Of a DNA stretch of 64,000 nucleotides, positions 9,085-18,637 are shown piece after piece. The notes below the pieces were generated by a model. It made no database searches and was not told the DNA's origin. It worked only from the letters and a program-made list of their open reading frames with translations. Each line of letters starts with the position of its first letter. The first letter of the stretch is position 1. Location: contig JADJVN010000002.1 of the NCBI GenBank assembly GCA_016710585.1, positions 316,118 to 380,117 of the forward strand, given 5' to 3'. Source of the DNA: Saprospiraceae bacterium (GTDB taxonomy: Bacteria; Bacteroidota; Bacteroidia; Chitinophagales; Saprospiraceae). The translations under genes and the position numbers were made by a program.

Positions 9085-10676
9085 TTATTTAATAAAGCTC
9101 ACATCTCCTTTAATTTTTTGTAAAGGAAGACCAATGGCTGATTTAAATTCTAATTCTGCTATAAAAACAAAAGTCTGACTAGGAGCAGATTCCTCTGGTA
9201 TAAACGCATGAGTATAATCCTTTGTTTCAAATACTTTTTTCCCCAACGATTATAAATTTTTAAAGAATATTTTTCAATGAATTCTTCATATCCACTATTA
9301 ATGAAGGGTTTGAATGATCTGTTTTCTTGATTTTCACTTTTTGAGAAGAAGCTGTTTGGAAATTTAATTATTTGACCTTCACAAGCTTTGACTAAGATGG
9401 AAGTGGATGAGTTTCCACATATACAATTAGAGGCCACTGAATAATTTCCGGGTATTTTTACTTTAATAATTTCTCCAGTGTCGCCAGTATTCCATACCAA
9501 TTGACCACAAGAGGAATTTTTAGTGAAGTCAGCTTTTAACTGAATGCCATTTGGATCACAAATATCTCCACTCAAGGATATATTAACTCCAACAGGTTCA
9601 ATTTCTTTTACGCTAATTTTGGAACTAAGTTCACCGCATTCCCATTTAGCATTGACAATATAAGCTCCGCTTGATTTCACCACAATAGATTTTGAGCTTT
9701 CATTTGTGCTCCATAAAAAGTCAGTACAGGTATTACAATCCGCTGTGAGCTTTGTTCCTATTCCTGGACAAAAAAATGTGTCTCCAGAAATATTTAAATT
9801 TTCCGCTTCTATTTTTTTTAATTTTATACCTTCAATTATATTATAGCATGTTCCCTTGATCTGATATTTAACCCAAACTGAGTCAATATTTTTAACTTCA
9901 ATGGATTTTGTTTTATCACCTGTACTCCATATGATATCATCATAGTCGAAGCTATCTATTGGTACAATTTTAATGTTTTGACCTTCACAATAACTGATTT
10001 CATTAGGATAATGATTACTGTTATTTTTTTCTATAAGTTCAAGAGAAACGTCATCAATCAGATAATAAATGGGAATACTTGTTTGCGGAAACTGTCTTGT
10101 CTTACCGATGAATAAAGTATCGTTGCCAGCCAATGGGTGAAAAATGCCAAGCAATATATGATCTTCTCCTCCACAGGCCGTGAATTCAAAGCTGTAATTT
10201 TTATAACTATCTGTCGCAATATGCTCTCCATCTGGTGTTTCAAAATAAGGTTTCAACTGACTTAGAGGTAACGCTTGTGGATAATTTGGCAAGCCTTGTT
10301 GAAAATATACTCCAAATTGATCAATTGCATAATATGGAGCCCTTGTGTCTGGACGAATGTGAAAACTACATCTGTATTTGAATCCAGGTTTTAATGCTTC
10401 TCTAAGATATGTCGTTAAATATTCAAATTTTTGGAAACCTAAGAAGAATCCTCCATGTTTCATTCCAGTATGTGATGCAAAACTTTGGATATCTGGGGTG
10501 CCATAAGTTGCAGCGGTCCAATCAATTGAATCATTTGCTCCAGTACCAATGTAAAGCTCTTTAAATCCTCGGGAATCACATTTTGAGCATTGCTCAAAAC
10601 TTGGATTCGGTATTAGGTTTTGAGAAAATAAACTGGAGATCCAAATGCTAAAAATTATGGGGAGTAATTCTTTCAT
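9085..10676 (-). CDS. Secreted gliding-motility-associated (CHU_C-type) protein, frameshifted near its end
   Basis: The start is taken at the ATG at 10674-10676, which gives the signal peptide MKELLPIIFSIWISSLFSQ; an in-frame ATG 18 nt earlier is less suitable. The mature protein opens with LIPNPSFEQC, typical of Bacteroidota surface proteins. It continues with Cys-rich 'WSTGDxSxSIxVxxxGxY' beta-sandwich repeats and ends in a CHU_C-like region (FPNSFFS, then YSLKIYNRWGK). As read, the frame breaks right after YNRWGKK and stops at 9159. One extra A in the A6 run (plus T6 at 9235-9240) gives VFETKDYTHAFIP and so on to a TAA at 9085-9087, the normal CHU_C ending. The product is probably exported by T9SS; its function is unknown. 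Confidence 0.8.
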
Positions 10677-10790
10677 AAAGACAAAAATACTCATTATAAA
10701 TTGTCAATTTTAGAAAATATTATTATTTTTTGTTAGTTTTATTAAATACATCATTATTTATTGTATTTTGTTTTGGAATAGGAAATCTTT

Positions 10791-11153
10791 ATGGCACAGC
10801 AAGTTTGGAATTTTCAAGATCAATTCGGGAATGAACACAGCTTCGGTATTTATCATAGTCCAATTTCTGGCCACTTTGTCTCATATCTAGATAATAATAT
10901 TCTGAATATTGATTTTAAAGTTTTGGATAATAAGGAATATCGATTTTATATGAATCATGAGTTGATGAAATTTTCAATTACTAAAACAAATGCAAATGAA
11001 TTTATTTACAGTTTGGTTGCAGATATTGAAACTCCCACTCCATATAATATTTCTTTAAAGAAGACTAGTTCAGAGAATTATAGAATGATTTTGATTGGAA
11101 TTATTGCATTAATAATAATAATTATTATCCTTTTTATATTGATAAAAAAATGA
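10791..11153 (+). CDS. Small tail-anchored membrane protein, unknown
   Basis: 120 aa with no signal peptide. Residues 1-92 are soluble and beta-rich, with several aromatic residues. A very hydrophobic C-terminal helix (about 98-117, mostly Ile/Leu) ends in KK, the layout of a tail-anchored protein facing the cytoplasm. Its last codon overlaps the start of the TSUP transporter gene by 4 bp (ATGA), so the two are translationally coupled. It may be an accessory subunit of that transporter. No family was recognised. Confidence 0.7.
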   Translation: MAQQVWNFQDQFGNEHSFGIYHSPISGHFVSYLDNNILNIDFKVLDNKEYRFYMNHELMKFSITKTNANEFIYSLVADIETPTPYNISLKKTSSENYRMILIGIIALIIIIIILFILIKK

Positions 11154-11896
11154 ATATTTTACTTATTGTAATAATCATAGCAGCGTTTGTTGGATCTATT
11201 TTGACATTTTTCTCTGGCTTTGGTTTGGGGACGATTTTAGTTGCAGTTTTTACTGTATTTTTTGCACCAGAATTAGCTATTGCTATGACAGCAATTGTGC
11301 ATTTATTTAATAATGTTTTTAAGTTATTTCTTACTTACAAAAACGTAAATCGAATTATCCTAGTTCGATTTGGTATTCCATCCATTTTGGCTTCTTTCAT
11401 TGGAGCAATAGTGTTAATGAAACTAGGAGAGGTCTCAGCGTTTCATCGTGAATATAATTTACAAAAAATTATTGGTCTAGTGTTTATGATGTTTGCTTTA
11501 TTTGAATTGTTAACTGCTTTGAAAGAATTGAAATTAAGTGAAAGATATTTGACATTTGGAGGCATTATCAGTGGTTTTTTTGGAGGTTTTTCTGGACATC
11601 AAGGCGCATTAAGATCCGCATTTTTGGCAAAAGCAGGACTGTCCAAAGAAGAACTAATAGGGACAAGTGTAGTGATAGCTTGTTTCATAGATATCAGTAG
11701 ATTGATTATTTATAGAAGCAACATAAAGTGGGAGTTTATTACAGACAATAAATTAGTCTTATTTTCTGCGATATTATCTGCCTTATGTGGTGCATTTTTA
11801 GGGAATAAGTTTTTGAAGAAAACAAAGTTACAATCAATTCAATATTTGATCTTTGGATTTTTATTTTTATTTGGATTTTACCTTTTTATAAAGTAA
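11150..11896 (+). CDS. TSUP-family (TauE/SafE-like) membrane transporter
   Basis: 248 aa and strongly hydrophobic, with about eight transmembrane helices in two pseudo-repeats. The first repeat begins GSILTFFSGFGLGTIL and the second has GGIISGFFGGFSGHQGALR, the Gly-rich pair that marks TSUP (DUF81/TauE/SafE) permeases. These export sulfite, sulfoacetate and related organosulfur anions. The substrate here is not evident and no sulfur genes are adjacent. The gene overlaps the upstream tail-anchored protein gene by 4 bp. Confidence 0.85.
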   Translation: MNILLIVIIIAAFVGSILTFFSGFGLGTILVAVFTVFFAPELAIAMTAIVHLFNNVFKLFLTYKNVNRIILVRFGIPSILASFIGAIVLMKLGEVSAFHREYNLQKIIGLVFMMFALFELLTALKELKLSERYLTFGGIISGFFGGFSGHQGALRSAFLAKAGLSKEELIGTSVVIACFIDISRLIIYRSNIKWEFITDNKLVLFSAILSALCGAFLGNKFLKKTKLQSIQYLIFGFLFLFGFYLFIK

Positions 11897-11902
11897 TTTT
11901 TT

Positions 11903-11932
11903 ATTGTGATATTTTATTTTATGAGTCACAAT
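11903..11932 (+). terminator. Hairpin between convergent genes
   Basis: ATTGTGA (11903-11909) pairs with TCACAAT (11926-11932), followed by a short T-rich stretch, in the gap between the TSUP gene and the converging kinase gene. It could be a weak terminator. Confidence 0.3.
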
Positions 11933-11979
11933 TTGTTTGATTCTTCTGTGTGAAATATTCAATTCAGTTCAACTTTAGT

Positions 11980-14363
11980 TTAATTATTTGGATTAGTGAA
12001 TATTTTTGACAATGTGAAGCGAAATATTGTATTTTTTCCAATTGTACTTTCTACCCAAATTTTTCCTCCATAAAATTCTACTATTTTCTTTACAATGGAG
12101 AGCCCCATACCACTTCCATCTTTGGTTTTTGAAACTTGTTTAAATGGTTCAAAAATAGTATTTATATCATCATGGTCTATTCCTATGCCACTATCCATTA
12201 CTGAAAATAAATAAGTGTCATGACTTTGCGGTAAAAACTTGATGGCAATAGTTGCAACGTCATTTTCTTTTTTGAATTTAATTGCATTTTTAATTAAGTT
12301 TTGAAATAAACTTCGGATTAAACCTTCATCTGCATATATTATAGGTAATTTTTGAATTTCAAACAGGATCGGAGTATTTGTATACTGTAATTTTAGTGTT
12401 TCAATAATGTCTATAATGAGTGTATTGAGGTTTAGTTCATTAGAGCTTGAGTTATAATTGTCAATTTTGGAAATATAAAGTAAGCTACTTATCATTTCTT
12501 GTAATTTATACGCATCATATTCAGTAGACTTTAGCGTTTCCTTTATAATAGGATTGCTACCACTTGCTTGTTTATCGAGTTCGTTTTTTAATATTTGGAT
12601 TCTATGTCTCATTTTATTTACAGGAGCTTCAATATCATGTGCAGCATAGTAAGCAAAATTTTCAAGCTTCTTATTGCTTTCTTCCAGTTTACTTTTTTGT
12701 TCTATGATCATTTTAGTATCTGTATTTATTTTATTATTTAGGATGCTCAAAGCTTGTTTCTTTTTCGAGATATTATTGAGCAAATAGAACAAAATACATA
12801 ATGCGAATATCAACAAGAAGATAGTCCCTGTAAGAATTTTTTTGTTCCTGTTTTTTAAATTTAATTCAGTATTTAAGCTTTCAATTTGAAATTCGTTTTT
12901 TACTTTATTTTTTTCATTTTCTAACCTAGCCTGGATCACTCCAATTTCCATTAGTTTATTGGTGTTTTCAAAACTATCTTTCATACTTAGGTATTCTTTG
13001 TGATATTGTAGGGCTTTGTTTTTGTCATTGATTGATTCATAAACTCTGAAGAGACAATAACAGGCGTCTTTTTTAATTCGATGATTATTTATTTTATTGC
13101 CATATTCAAGTGAATTTTGGCATAGTTTTTTTGCTATTTGATCTTTAAAATGAATAGCAAAAAATGTCCCAGCTTGATTGTATATTTCAGCTTTTAGAAA
13201 GTGATTATTGGATGAATCTACGATTTTTGTAGTGTTTAAAAATTGATCTGTGGCAAGATCATATTTTTGATACCTGTCATAAGTTTCTGCTAAACATTGG
13301 TTTGCTTTGACTTCATATTGCTCAGCATTGGGTATGGATTTGGCTTTAATTATTGATTCTTTAAAGTAACTCACTGCGAGATCATAGTCCGTTTCTCTTG
13401 CTATAATTCCAAGCGCAAGGAGACTATTAATGGTGGGTATTAGGTTGGCTTGTTTTTTTCCATATTCTAAAGCATGAAGGTAATTTGTTTTGGCTTCATT
13501 ATTTTTACCTAAACTGACATATACACTAGCGATATTGTAGTATGTCATCATAAGCTGTTTTGTATGCTCTAATTCCAATCCAATCTTTAATGCTTTTTGA
13601 TAAAATTCTAGTGCACTCTGATGTTGACCAATTTCATTGTTACATGCTCCTAGATTGATATAATTATTGCCAATTTGAATTTTATTATTGATTTTTTCAA
13701 AATTTGCTTTGCTTTTAAAGAAATAAGTTATTGCAGAATCATATTTTCCATTCAAATAATTGTATATTCCATAAACAAAATGTACATGTCCAGTGACTTC
13801 AGACTCTTTTAATTCACTTGCAATGGAATCACTTTTATTATTATAGTGTAAGGCTATGGAGTCATTCCTCAATCGCAAATTACATATTGCCAATCTATTC
13901 CAAGCATAGGCTATATTTGTTTTATCTTTTGACTTTGAGCATGAGTCAACACCGAGTCAAAAGTGGCAATGCATTTTTCAATATCTTTTAGTTCATAGTA
14001 AATATCTCCCTTGAGGACTAATGCTTTAATATTAGTAGGGGAATGTGAGCTTTTAGAAGCTATGTCAAGCGATTTATCAATGTATTGTAGAGCCTCAGTA
14101 TAATTGAATTGGGAAAATCTTAATTTGGAGTAGAGCATAAGTGATGTTGCAATGGCATTATGATCACCTTGGATACTGTCTTGAATTAGTTGATTGTGTA
14201 ATTTTGATTCAGCCAGAGCATAATTTCTATTTACAATGTTTGCTTCAATATCCTCAAACGGTCGATCTTGATGGCAACAAAAAAAAGCTATGCCAAAGAT
14301 CATTAAGACCTTTATGCTAAAATAACAAATTCGTCTATTAACAATATGAGAAAGCATCTTCAT
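11980..14363 (-). CDS. TPR-containing membrane histidine kinase, split by a frameshift
   Basis: Two reading frames, 14363-13911 and 13893-11980, join into one protein of about 794 aa when one A is added in the A4 run near 13920-13923 (plus-strand T run): ...KIK-TNIAYAWNRLAICNLRL. The start is taken at the ATG at 14361-14363 before a hydrophobic segment (KVLMIFGIAFF); an earlier in-frame ATG at 14408 adds 15 residues. Domains: TPR array, transmembrane helix (RNKKILTGTIFLLIFALC region), coiled coil, HisKA with the intact H-box YAAHDIEAPV, and HATPase_c with NLIKNAIKFK, DSGIGID, FEPFKQV and GMGLSIV. Unlike the pair at 4.7-8.2 kb it keeps both the His and the ATPase domain. It is transcribed away from mraZ, behind a 28-bp palindrome. 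Confidence 0.85.
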
Positions 14364-14409
14364 CTTGCTATGTATTAAATTAAACGGTGCCTGTCTAAAT
14401 TCTAGCAAA

Positions 14410-14437
14410 TTTAATCAAATTTTAAAATTTGATTAAA
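14410..14437. promoter_or_regulatory. Perfect 28-bp palindrome upstream of the TPR kinase
   Basis: TTTAATCAAATTTT (14410-14423) is followed directly by its exact reverse complement (14424-14437). It lies 47 nt before the chosen kinase start and just upstream of the alternative ATG. It could be an operator for a dimeric regulator or a cruciform; neither is shown. Confidence 0.5.
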
Positions 14438-14764
14438 ATCTTTACTAATTGTCTTATAATGTATAAAATCTTGAAATATATTTTATAAATAATAGAAAAT
14501 CAATTATTTATGCAGATAAATATAGTTTATATATAAAGACATGCGCTCAGTGAGGTCATATTATATATATATTATATATATGTTTATTGTTATTTTTAAT
14601 TAGCGTTATTTAAAATAATTATATATTTGTATTATTATAATATATAATGATGTTCTTTCAAGTCTACAGCGCCTAAATTTGTAAATAATTTATTTATATT
14701 TCATTCCTAAAATGGTTATATATTGACAATCAATGCAATTTATATTAAATATTTTTAAATTATA
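14438..14764. other. AT-rich region upstream of mraZ
   Basis: Very AT-rich, with alternating TA runs at about 14559-14581 and 14631-14646. No gene and no DnaA-box cluster were seen. It separates the divergent kinase gene from the dcw promoter. Confidence 0.5.
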
Positions 14765-14789
14765 TGGGAAAAAATGGGAAAATGTGGGA
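14765..14789 (+). promoter_or_regulatory. MraZ operator: three TGGGA boxes at 10-bp spacing
   Basis: TGGGA occurs at 14765-14769, 14775-14779 and 14785-14789, each separated by 5 nt, one helical turn apart. This is the known MraZ binding pattern (TGGGN direct repeats with N5 spacers). It lies just upstream of the -7 box and covers the place of the -33 region, so bound MraZ would be expected to repress its own operon. Confidence 0.85.
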
Positions 14790-14799
14790 AGGATTAGCT

Positions 14800-14807
14800 T
14801 ATCTTTG
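14800..14807 (+). promoter_or_regulatory. -7 promoter element of the dcw operon
   Basis: TATCTTTG matches TAnnTTTG exactly. Transcription would start near 14813, giving a leader of about 20 nt before the mraZ ATG at 14834. Confidence 0.7.
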
Positions 14808-14833
14808 AGCCATCAAACCAACCACGACTCGAG

Positions 14834-15286
14834 ATGTATAAATTATCTGGAGAATATGAAGTAAAGATTGACGACCGAGGTCGTTTGCGTCTGCCTTCTG
14901 TTTTGCTCAGACAATTTGGAGCAAGTGCATCGACAAGATTTGTGGTAAATAGAGGGTTTGAAAAGTGTTTGCTTCTTTACCCCATTGAGGCATGGGATGA
15001 AAAGACGAAGGAAGTAGATCAATTAAGTTCATATAGTACAAAGGAAAGGACCTTTGCTAGATTCTTTTATCGCGGGGCTACAGAAGTGATCGTGGATGGA
15101 TCCGAAAGGATTTTATTGCCAAAATCATTGATGGAGCATGCGGGAATAGAGCATGAGATTTTTCTTTTAGCTTATCAAAATAAAGTAGAAATATGGTCTA
15201 AAGAAAATTATCTTAAGATGATTGACGAAGAACCAGATGATTTCGCTGCTTTGGCTGAAGAAGTTTTTAGACGTAAAGATGTCTGA
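14834..15286 (+). CDS. mraZ: Transcriptional regulator MraZ
   Basis: 150 aa with the two SpoVT-AbrB-like halves of MraZ: an N-terminal GEYEVKIDDRGRLRLP and a second VDGSERILLPKSLMEHAGI. MraZ forms a ring-shaped oligomer, binds TGGGN repeats and controls the dcw operon. The expected boxes are 45 nt upstream. The 3' end overlaps rsmH by 8 bp, so the two are coupled. Confidence 0.96.
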   Translation: MYKLSGEYEVKIDDRGRLRLPSVLLRQFGASASTRFVVNRGFEKCLLLYPIEAWDEKTKEVDQLSSYSTKERTFARFFYRGATEVIVDGSERILLPKSLMEHAGIEHEIFLLAYQNKVEIWSKENYLKMIDEEPDDFAALAEEVFRRKDV

Positions 15287-16181
15287 ACAAAAATATAATT
15301 ATCATCACGTACCAGTATTGCTCAATGAATCTATTGAAGCATTAGTCCAAGATCCATCTGGAGTATATTTAGATGTGACATATGGAGGTGGTGGTCATAG
15401 TAAAGAAATATTAAAGAGGTTAGATGATAAGGCATTTTTATTTGGTTTCGATCAAGATGATGCTGTAAAGGCAAATCTTCCTCTAGATGATAGATTTATT
15501 TGGATTAAATCCAACTTCAAGTATTTAAAGAAATACATGGAGTATTTTAAAATTGAAAAGTTGGATGGTGTTTTAGCAGACCTTGGCGTATCAAGTTTTC
15601 ATTTCGATGAAGATGGAAGAGGATTTTCTTTTCAATCTCAAGCATCTTTGGATATGAGAATGAATCAAGAACAATCTCTTCGAGCAATTGATGTTTTAAT
15701 GAATTATTCTGAAGCACAATTGACAGCCATTTTTTTTGAATATGGCGAGTTAACCAATGCAAAAAAAATTGCACAAAGAATAGTTCAAGATCGGAAAAAT
15801 CGAAAATGGGACTCATGCATTTCTTTTGCACATTGGGCGGAAGATTTTGTTTACGGCAAAAGGAATAAATGGATGGCTCAGCTTTTTCAAGCATTGCGAA
15901 TAGAAGTGAATCAAGAATTGACTAGCTTGCAAATGCTACTTGAAGATGCTACAGAATTATTGAAACCAGAAGGTCGATTGGTGATCATAAGTTATCATTC
16001 ATTAGAAGATCGATTAGTGAAAAACTGGATGAAGAAAGAGCGTTCGATTGACATGATTTACGGAAGAAAAAATTATATTTTTTCAAGTTGGTCAAAGCAT
16101 GCAATAATTCCTAGTGAAGCTGAACAAGAAATTAATTCTAGATCTAGGTCAGCAAAAATGCGCGTGGCAACAAAAGCTTAA
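15279..16181 (+). CDS. rsmH: 16S rRNA (cytosine1402-N4)-methyltransferase
   Basis: 300 aa. The start is set at the ATG at 15279-15281 (MSEQKYNYHHVPVLLNE), which matches the usual RsmH N-terminus; an open frame upstream to 15222 reads inside mraZ. SAM-binding DVTYGGGGHS is near the N-terminus. LDGVLADLGVSSFHFD, the region of GRGFSFQ and LDMRMN, and a C-terminal RLVIISYHSLEDRLVK are all family motifs. RsmH methylates C1402 in the ribosomal P site. It overlaps mraZ by 8 bp. Confidence 0.96.
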   Translation: MSEQKYNYHHVPVLLNESIEALVQDPSGVYLDVTYGGGGHSKEILKRLDDKAFLFGFDQDDAVKANLPLDDRFIWIKSNFKYLKKYMEYFKIEKLDGVLADLGVSSFHFDEDGRGFSFQSQASLDMRMNQEQSLRAIDVLMNYSEAQLTAIFFEYGELTNAKKIAQRIVQDRKNRKWDSCISFAHWAEDFVYGKRNKWMAQLFQALRIEVNQELTSLQMLLEDATELLKPEGRLVIISYHSLEDRLVKNWMKKERSIDMIYGRKNYIFSSWSKHAIIPSEAEQEINSRSRSAKMRVATKA

Positions 16182-16193
16182 ATTTTTTTAAAA

Positions 16194-16514
16194 ATGAAAA
16201 ATGAAGTTCCAAAAATTGAAAGACGAAAATATACATCTGTAAGTAATATGATGGTTTATAAAAATTTACCATTTCTTAGTGTATTGTGTTTGCTGGGCTT
16301 AGTCTATATTGCAAATGTGCATATAGCAGAAAAGAACATGCAGAAAAGTCAAAAATTATTGGAAGAGTTAAGAGAGTTAAAATCTGAATATTGGCCATTG
16401 AAATCAAGTATTCTGTCAAATAGTACAGAAGTACAAATTTCTAAGAAAGTATCAGATCAACAATTATATATCAGGACAGATGCTCCAAAAAAATTAATCC
16501 GAAAGGAAAATTAA
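16194..16514 (+). CDS. ftsL: FtsL-like division protein
   Basis: 106 aa, bitopic: a basic cytoplasmic N-terminus (KIERRKYTSVSN), one transmembrane helix (about 26-44) and a periplasmic coiled coil (KNMQKSQKLLEELRELKSEY). Sequence similarity in this family is weak. The identification rests on size, topology and position between rsmH and ftsI, where Bacteroidota keep their FtsL. It should join FtsQ and recruit FtsW/FtsI. Confidence 0.85.
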   Translation: MKNEVPKIERRKYTSVSNMMVYKNLPFLSVLCLLGLVYIANVHIAEKNMQKSQKLLEELRELKSEYWPLKSSILSNSTEVQISKKVSDQQLYIRTDAPKKLIRKEN

Positions 16515-16517
16515 ATT

Positions 16518-18626
16518 ATGGATCGTAAAAAAGAATTTTTACTTCGAGTATATTTAGTGATGGCAGGATTCATCTTGCTAGCTCTGATTATGTTTGGAAG
16601 AGCGATTCAGATTTCTTATCTTCAAGGAAATAAATGGAGAGCAATGGCAGAGGATTTGTATTATACTTTGGTTCCAGTGGAAGCAGAGAGAGGCAATATT
16701 CTGGCAGATGATGGAAGTCCACTGGCGATTTCCTTACCGTTCTTTGAAATCAGGATGGATACACGTGCAAAGGGTTTGGATGCAAAAACATTTAATCAGA
16801 ATGTTGGTGCATTAGCTGAGAAATTGGCAGCAAATTTTATGCAAGATCAAAATGCAAAGCAAATAAAAAATTGGTTGATTAAAGAGCATAAAGCAAAGAA
16901 CCAGTATTTATTGATTGCTAGAAACTTGGATTATGCTCAGATGCAAGAGATAAAATCTTATCCACTATTTAATCTTGGTCAGAATAAAGGTGGAATAATT
17001 ATTATCAGAAAAAGCAGAAGAGAAAAGCCATATAAAATTTTAGCAAATCGAACTATTGGTTTGAATAGAGATTCATTTGCAATCGGTCTGGAAAATTCAT
17101 TTAACAATGAGTTGAAAGGAAAAGATGGTGAAAGAATGATGCGGAAAGTTGCTCCTAAAGTTTATATTCCTGTTGACAATGTTACCGAAGTCGAAGCAAA
17201 GAAAGGGAATGATGTCGTGACAACATTGAATATAGGCATGCAAGAAGTAGCTGAAGAAGCATTGGCTGAATCAATCACAAAACACGCGGCGGAGAAAGGA
17301 TGTGCGATCGTCATGGAGACCAAGACAGGTGCTATTAAGGCGATAGCAAATTTGGGTCTTAATGAAATGGGTGAGTTGACAGAAGATTATAATTATGCTA
17401 TCGCTCACTCAACGGAACCAGGTTCTACTCTGAAACTTGCTTCTACGATGGCCATGTTTGAGACTGGGATGGCTGATTTAAGTACACCTGTGGATTTGAA
17501 TGGCGGAATCACATATTTTTATAATGAAAAAATGGAGGATTCTGAAATCCATGGCGTGGGAAGAAGTGATTTGAGTTATTCTTTTTATAAATCATCAAAC
17601 GTTGGTATATCGAAATTGGCAAATGGTGTTTTTGGAAATAATAAAGTTGGATTTGCAGATTATTATTACAAATGGAATTTGCAAAAAAAGACAGGAATTG
17701 AAATCGGAGGTGAACCGAATCCAGTAGTAAAGCATCCTTCAATAGATAAAGATAAATGGTATGGTACGACATTGCCATGGATGTCTATCGGTTACGAGAT
17801 GCAATTGACTCCACTACAGATTTTGACGTTTTACAATTCTGTTGCAAATGATGGAAAAATGATGAAACCATACATTGTTTCAGATATTAAAAATGATGAA
17901 GAGATAGTCAAAACTATTAGGCCTATAGTGGTAAAGGATTCTATGTTTTCTTATAATACTTTAAGAATGACAAAAGAATTATTGCTACAGGTTGTAGAAA
18001 AAGGAACAGCGAGTTCCATCAAAACAGAGGCATATTCTATTGCAGGAAAGACTGGTACTGCTGTAAGCAATTACTTTAAGTCGAATGAGGGTAAAAAAGA
18101 ATATCAATCCTCTTTTTGTGGATATTTCCCCGCAGAAAATCCGAAGTATACAATTATAGTGGTGATCTATAATCCAAAGGTAGGAGGATTTTATGGTGCA
18201 GCAGTTGCAGCACCTGTGTTTAGAAAAATTTCGGATCATTGTATGCGATTGGAAAGTGCTCATGCCATAGTGGTGAATAATCAGCCTAAACCAAGTTTAG
18301 CTATCGAGAATTTGCCCATTGGAAATGTAGGAAATTACAATGATTTTAAAGCAATATTTGATTATATAGGATTGCCTTTTCATCAACAAAAAAAGGCGCA
18401 ATGGATTCGGACAGTATCAGATAATACTGGTGTTTTGACCATGCCTTTAGAGTCAAGTGAAAATTTAGTGCCCAATGTTGTTGGGATGGGATTGCGAGAT
18501 GCTATGTATATTTTGGATAAGTCAAAGATTCCAAGTAAACCTATCGGTGTAGGTAAAGTGCGAACTCAAAGTATCGCACCTGGAGAAATAAATTATGGTA
18601 CGACAATAGAGTTGTACTTAGAATAA
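16518..18626 (+). CDS. ftsI: Septal peptidoglycan transpeptidase FtsI (PBP3-type) with PASTA domain
   Basis: 702 aa. An N-terminal transmembrane helix (about 10-30) is followed by the PBP dimerisation region (RGNILADDGSPLA, 58-70) and the transpeptidase domain with the three active-site motifs STLK (Ser303), SSN (359-361) and KTG (511-513). A C-terminal PASTA domain occupies about 638-702 (LVPNVVGMGLRDAM to the end), as in other Bacteroidota. It crosslinks septal peptidoglycan with FtsW. The start is 3 nt after the ftsL stop. Confidence 0.95.
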   Translation: MDRKKEFLLRVYLVMAGFILLALIMFGRAIQISYLQGNKWRAMAEDLYYTLVPVEAERGNILADDGSPLAISLPFFEIRMDTRAKGLDAKTFNQNVGALAEKLAANFMQDQNAKQIKNWLIKEHKAKNQYLLIARNLDYAQMQEIKSYPLFNLGQNKGGIIIIRKSRREKPYKILANRTIGLNRDSFAIGLENSFNNELKGKDGERMMRKVAPKVYIPVDNVTEVEAKKGNDVVTTLNIGMQEVAEEALAESITKHAAEKGCAIVMETKTGAIKAIANLGLNEMGELTEDYNYAIAHSTEPGSTLKLASTMAMFETGMADLSTPVDLNGGITYFYNEKMEDSEIHGVGRSDLSYSFYKSSNVGISKLANGVFGNNKVGFADYYYKWNLQKKTGIEIGGEPNPVVKHPSIDKDKWYGTTLPWMSIGYEMQLTPLQILTFYNSVANDGKMMKPYIVSDIKNDEEIVKTIRPIVVKDSMFSYNTLRMTKELLLQVVEKGTASSIKTEAYSIAGKTGTAVSNYFKSNEGKKEYQSSFCGYFPAENPKYTIIVVIYNPKVGGFYGAAVAAPVFRKISDHCMRLESAHAIVVNNQPKPSLAIENLPIGNVGNYNDFKAIFDYIGLPFHQQKKAQWIRTVSDNTGVLTMPLESSENLVPNVVGMGLRDAMYILDKSKIPSKPIGVGKVRTQSIAPGEINYGTTIELYLE

Positions 18627-18637
18627 AAAAATGTTCT

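Noticed and set aside
14438..14764. AT-rich region as a replication origin
   Set aside because: No DnaA-box cluster and no dnaA/dnaN nearby; composition alone is not evidence.
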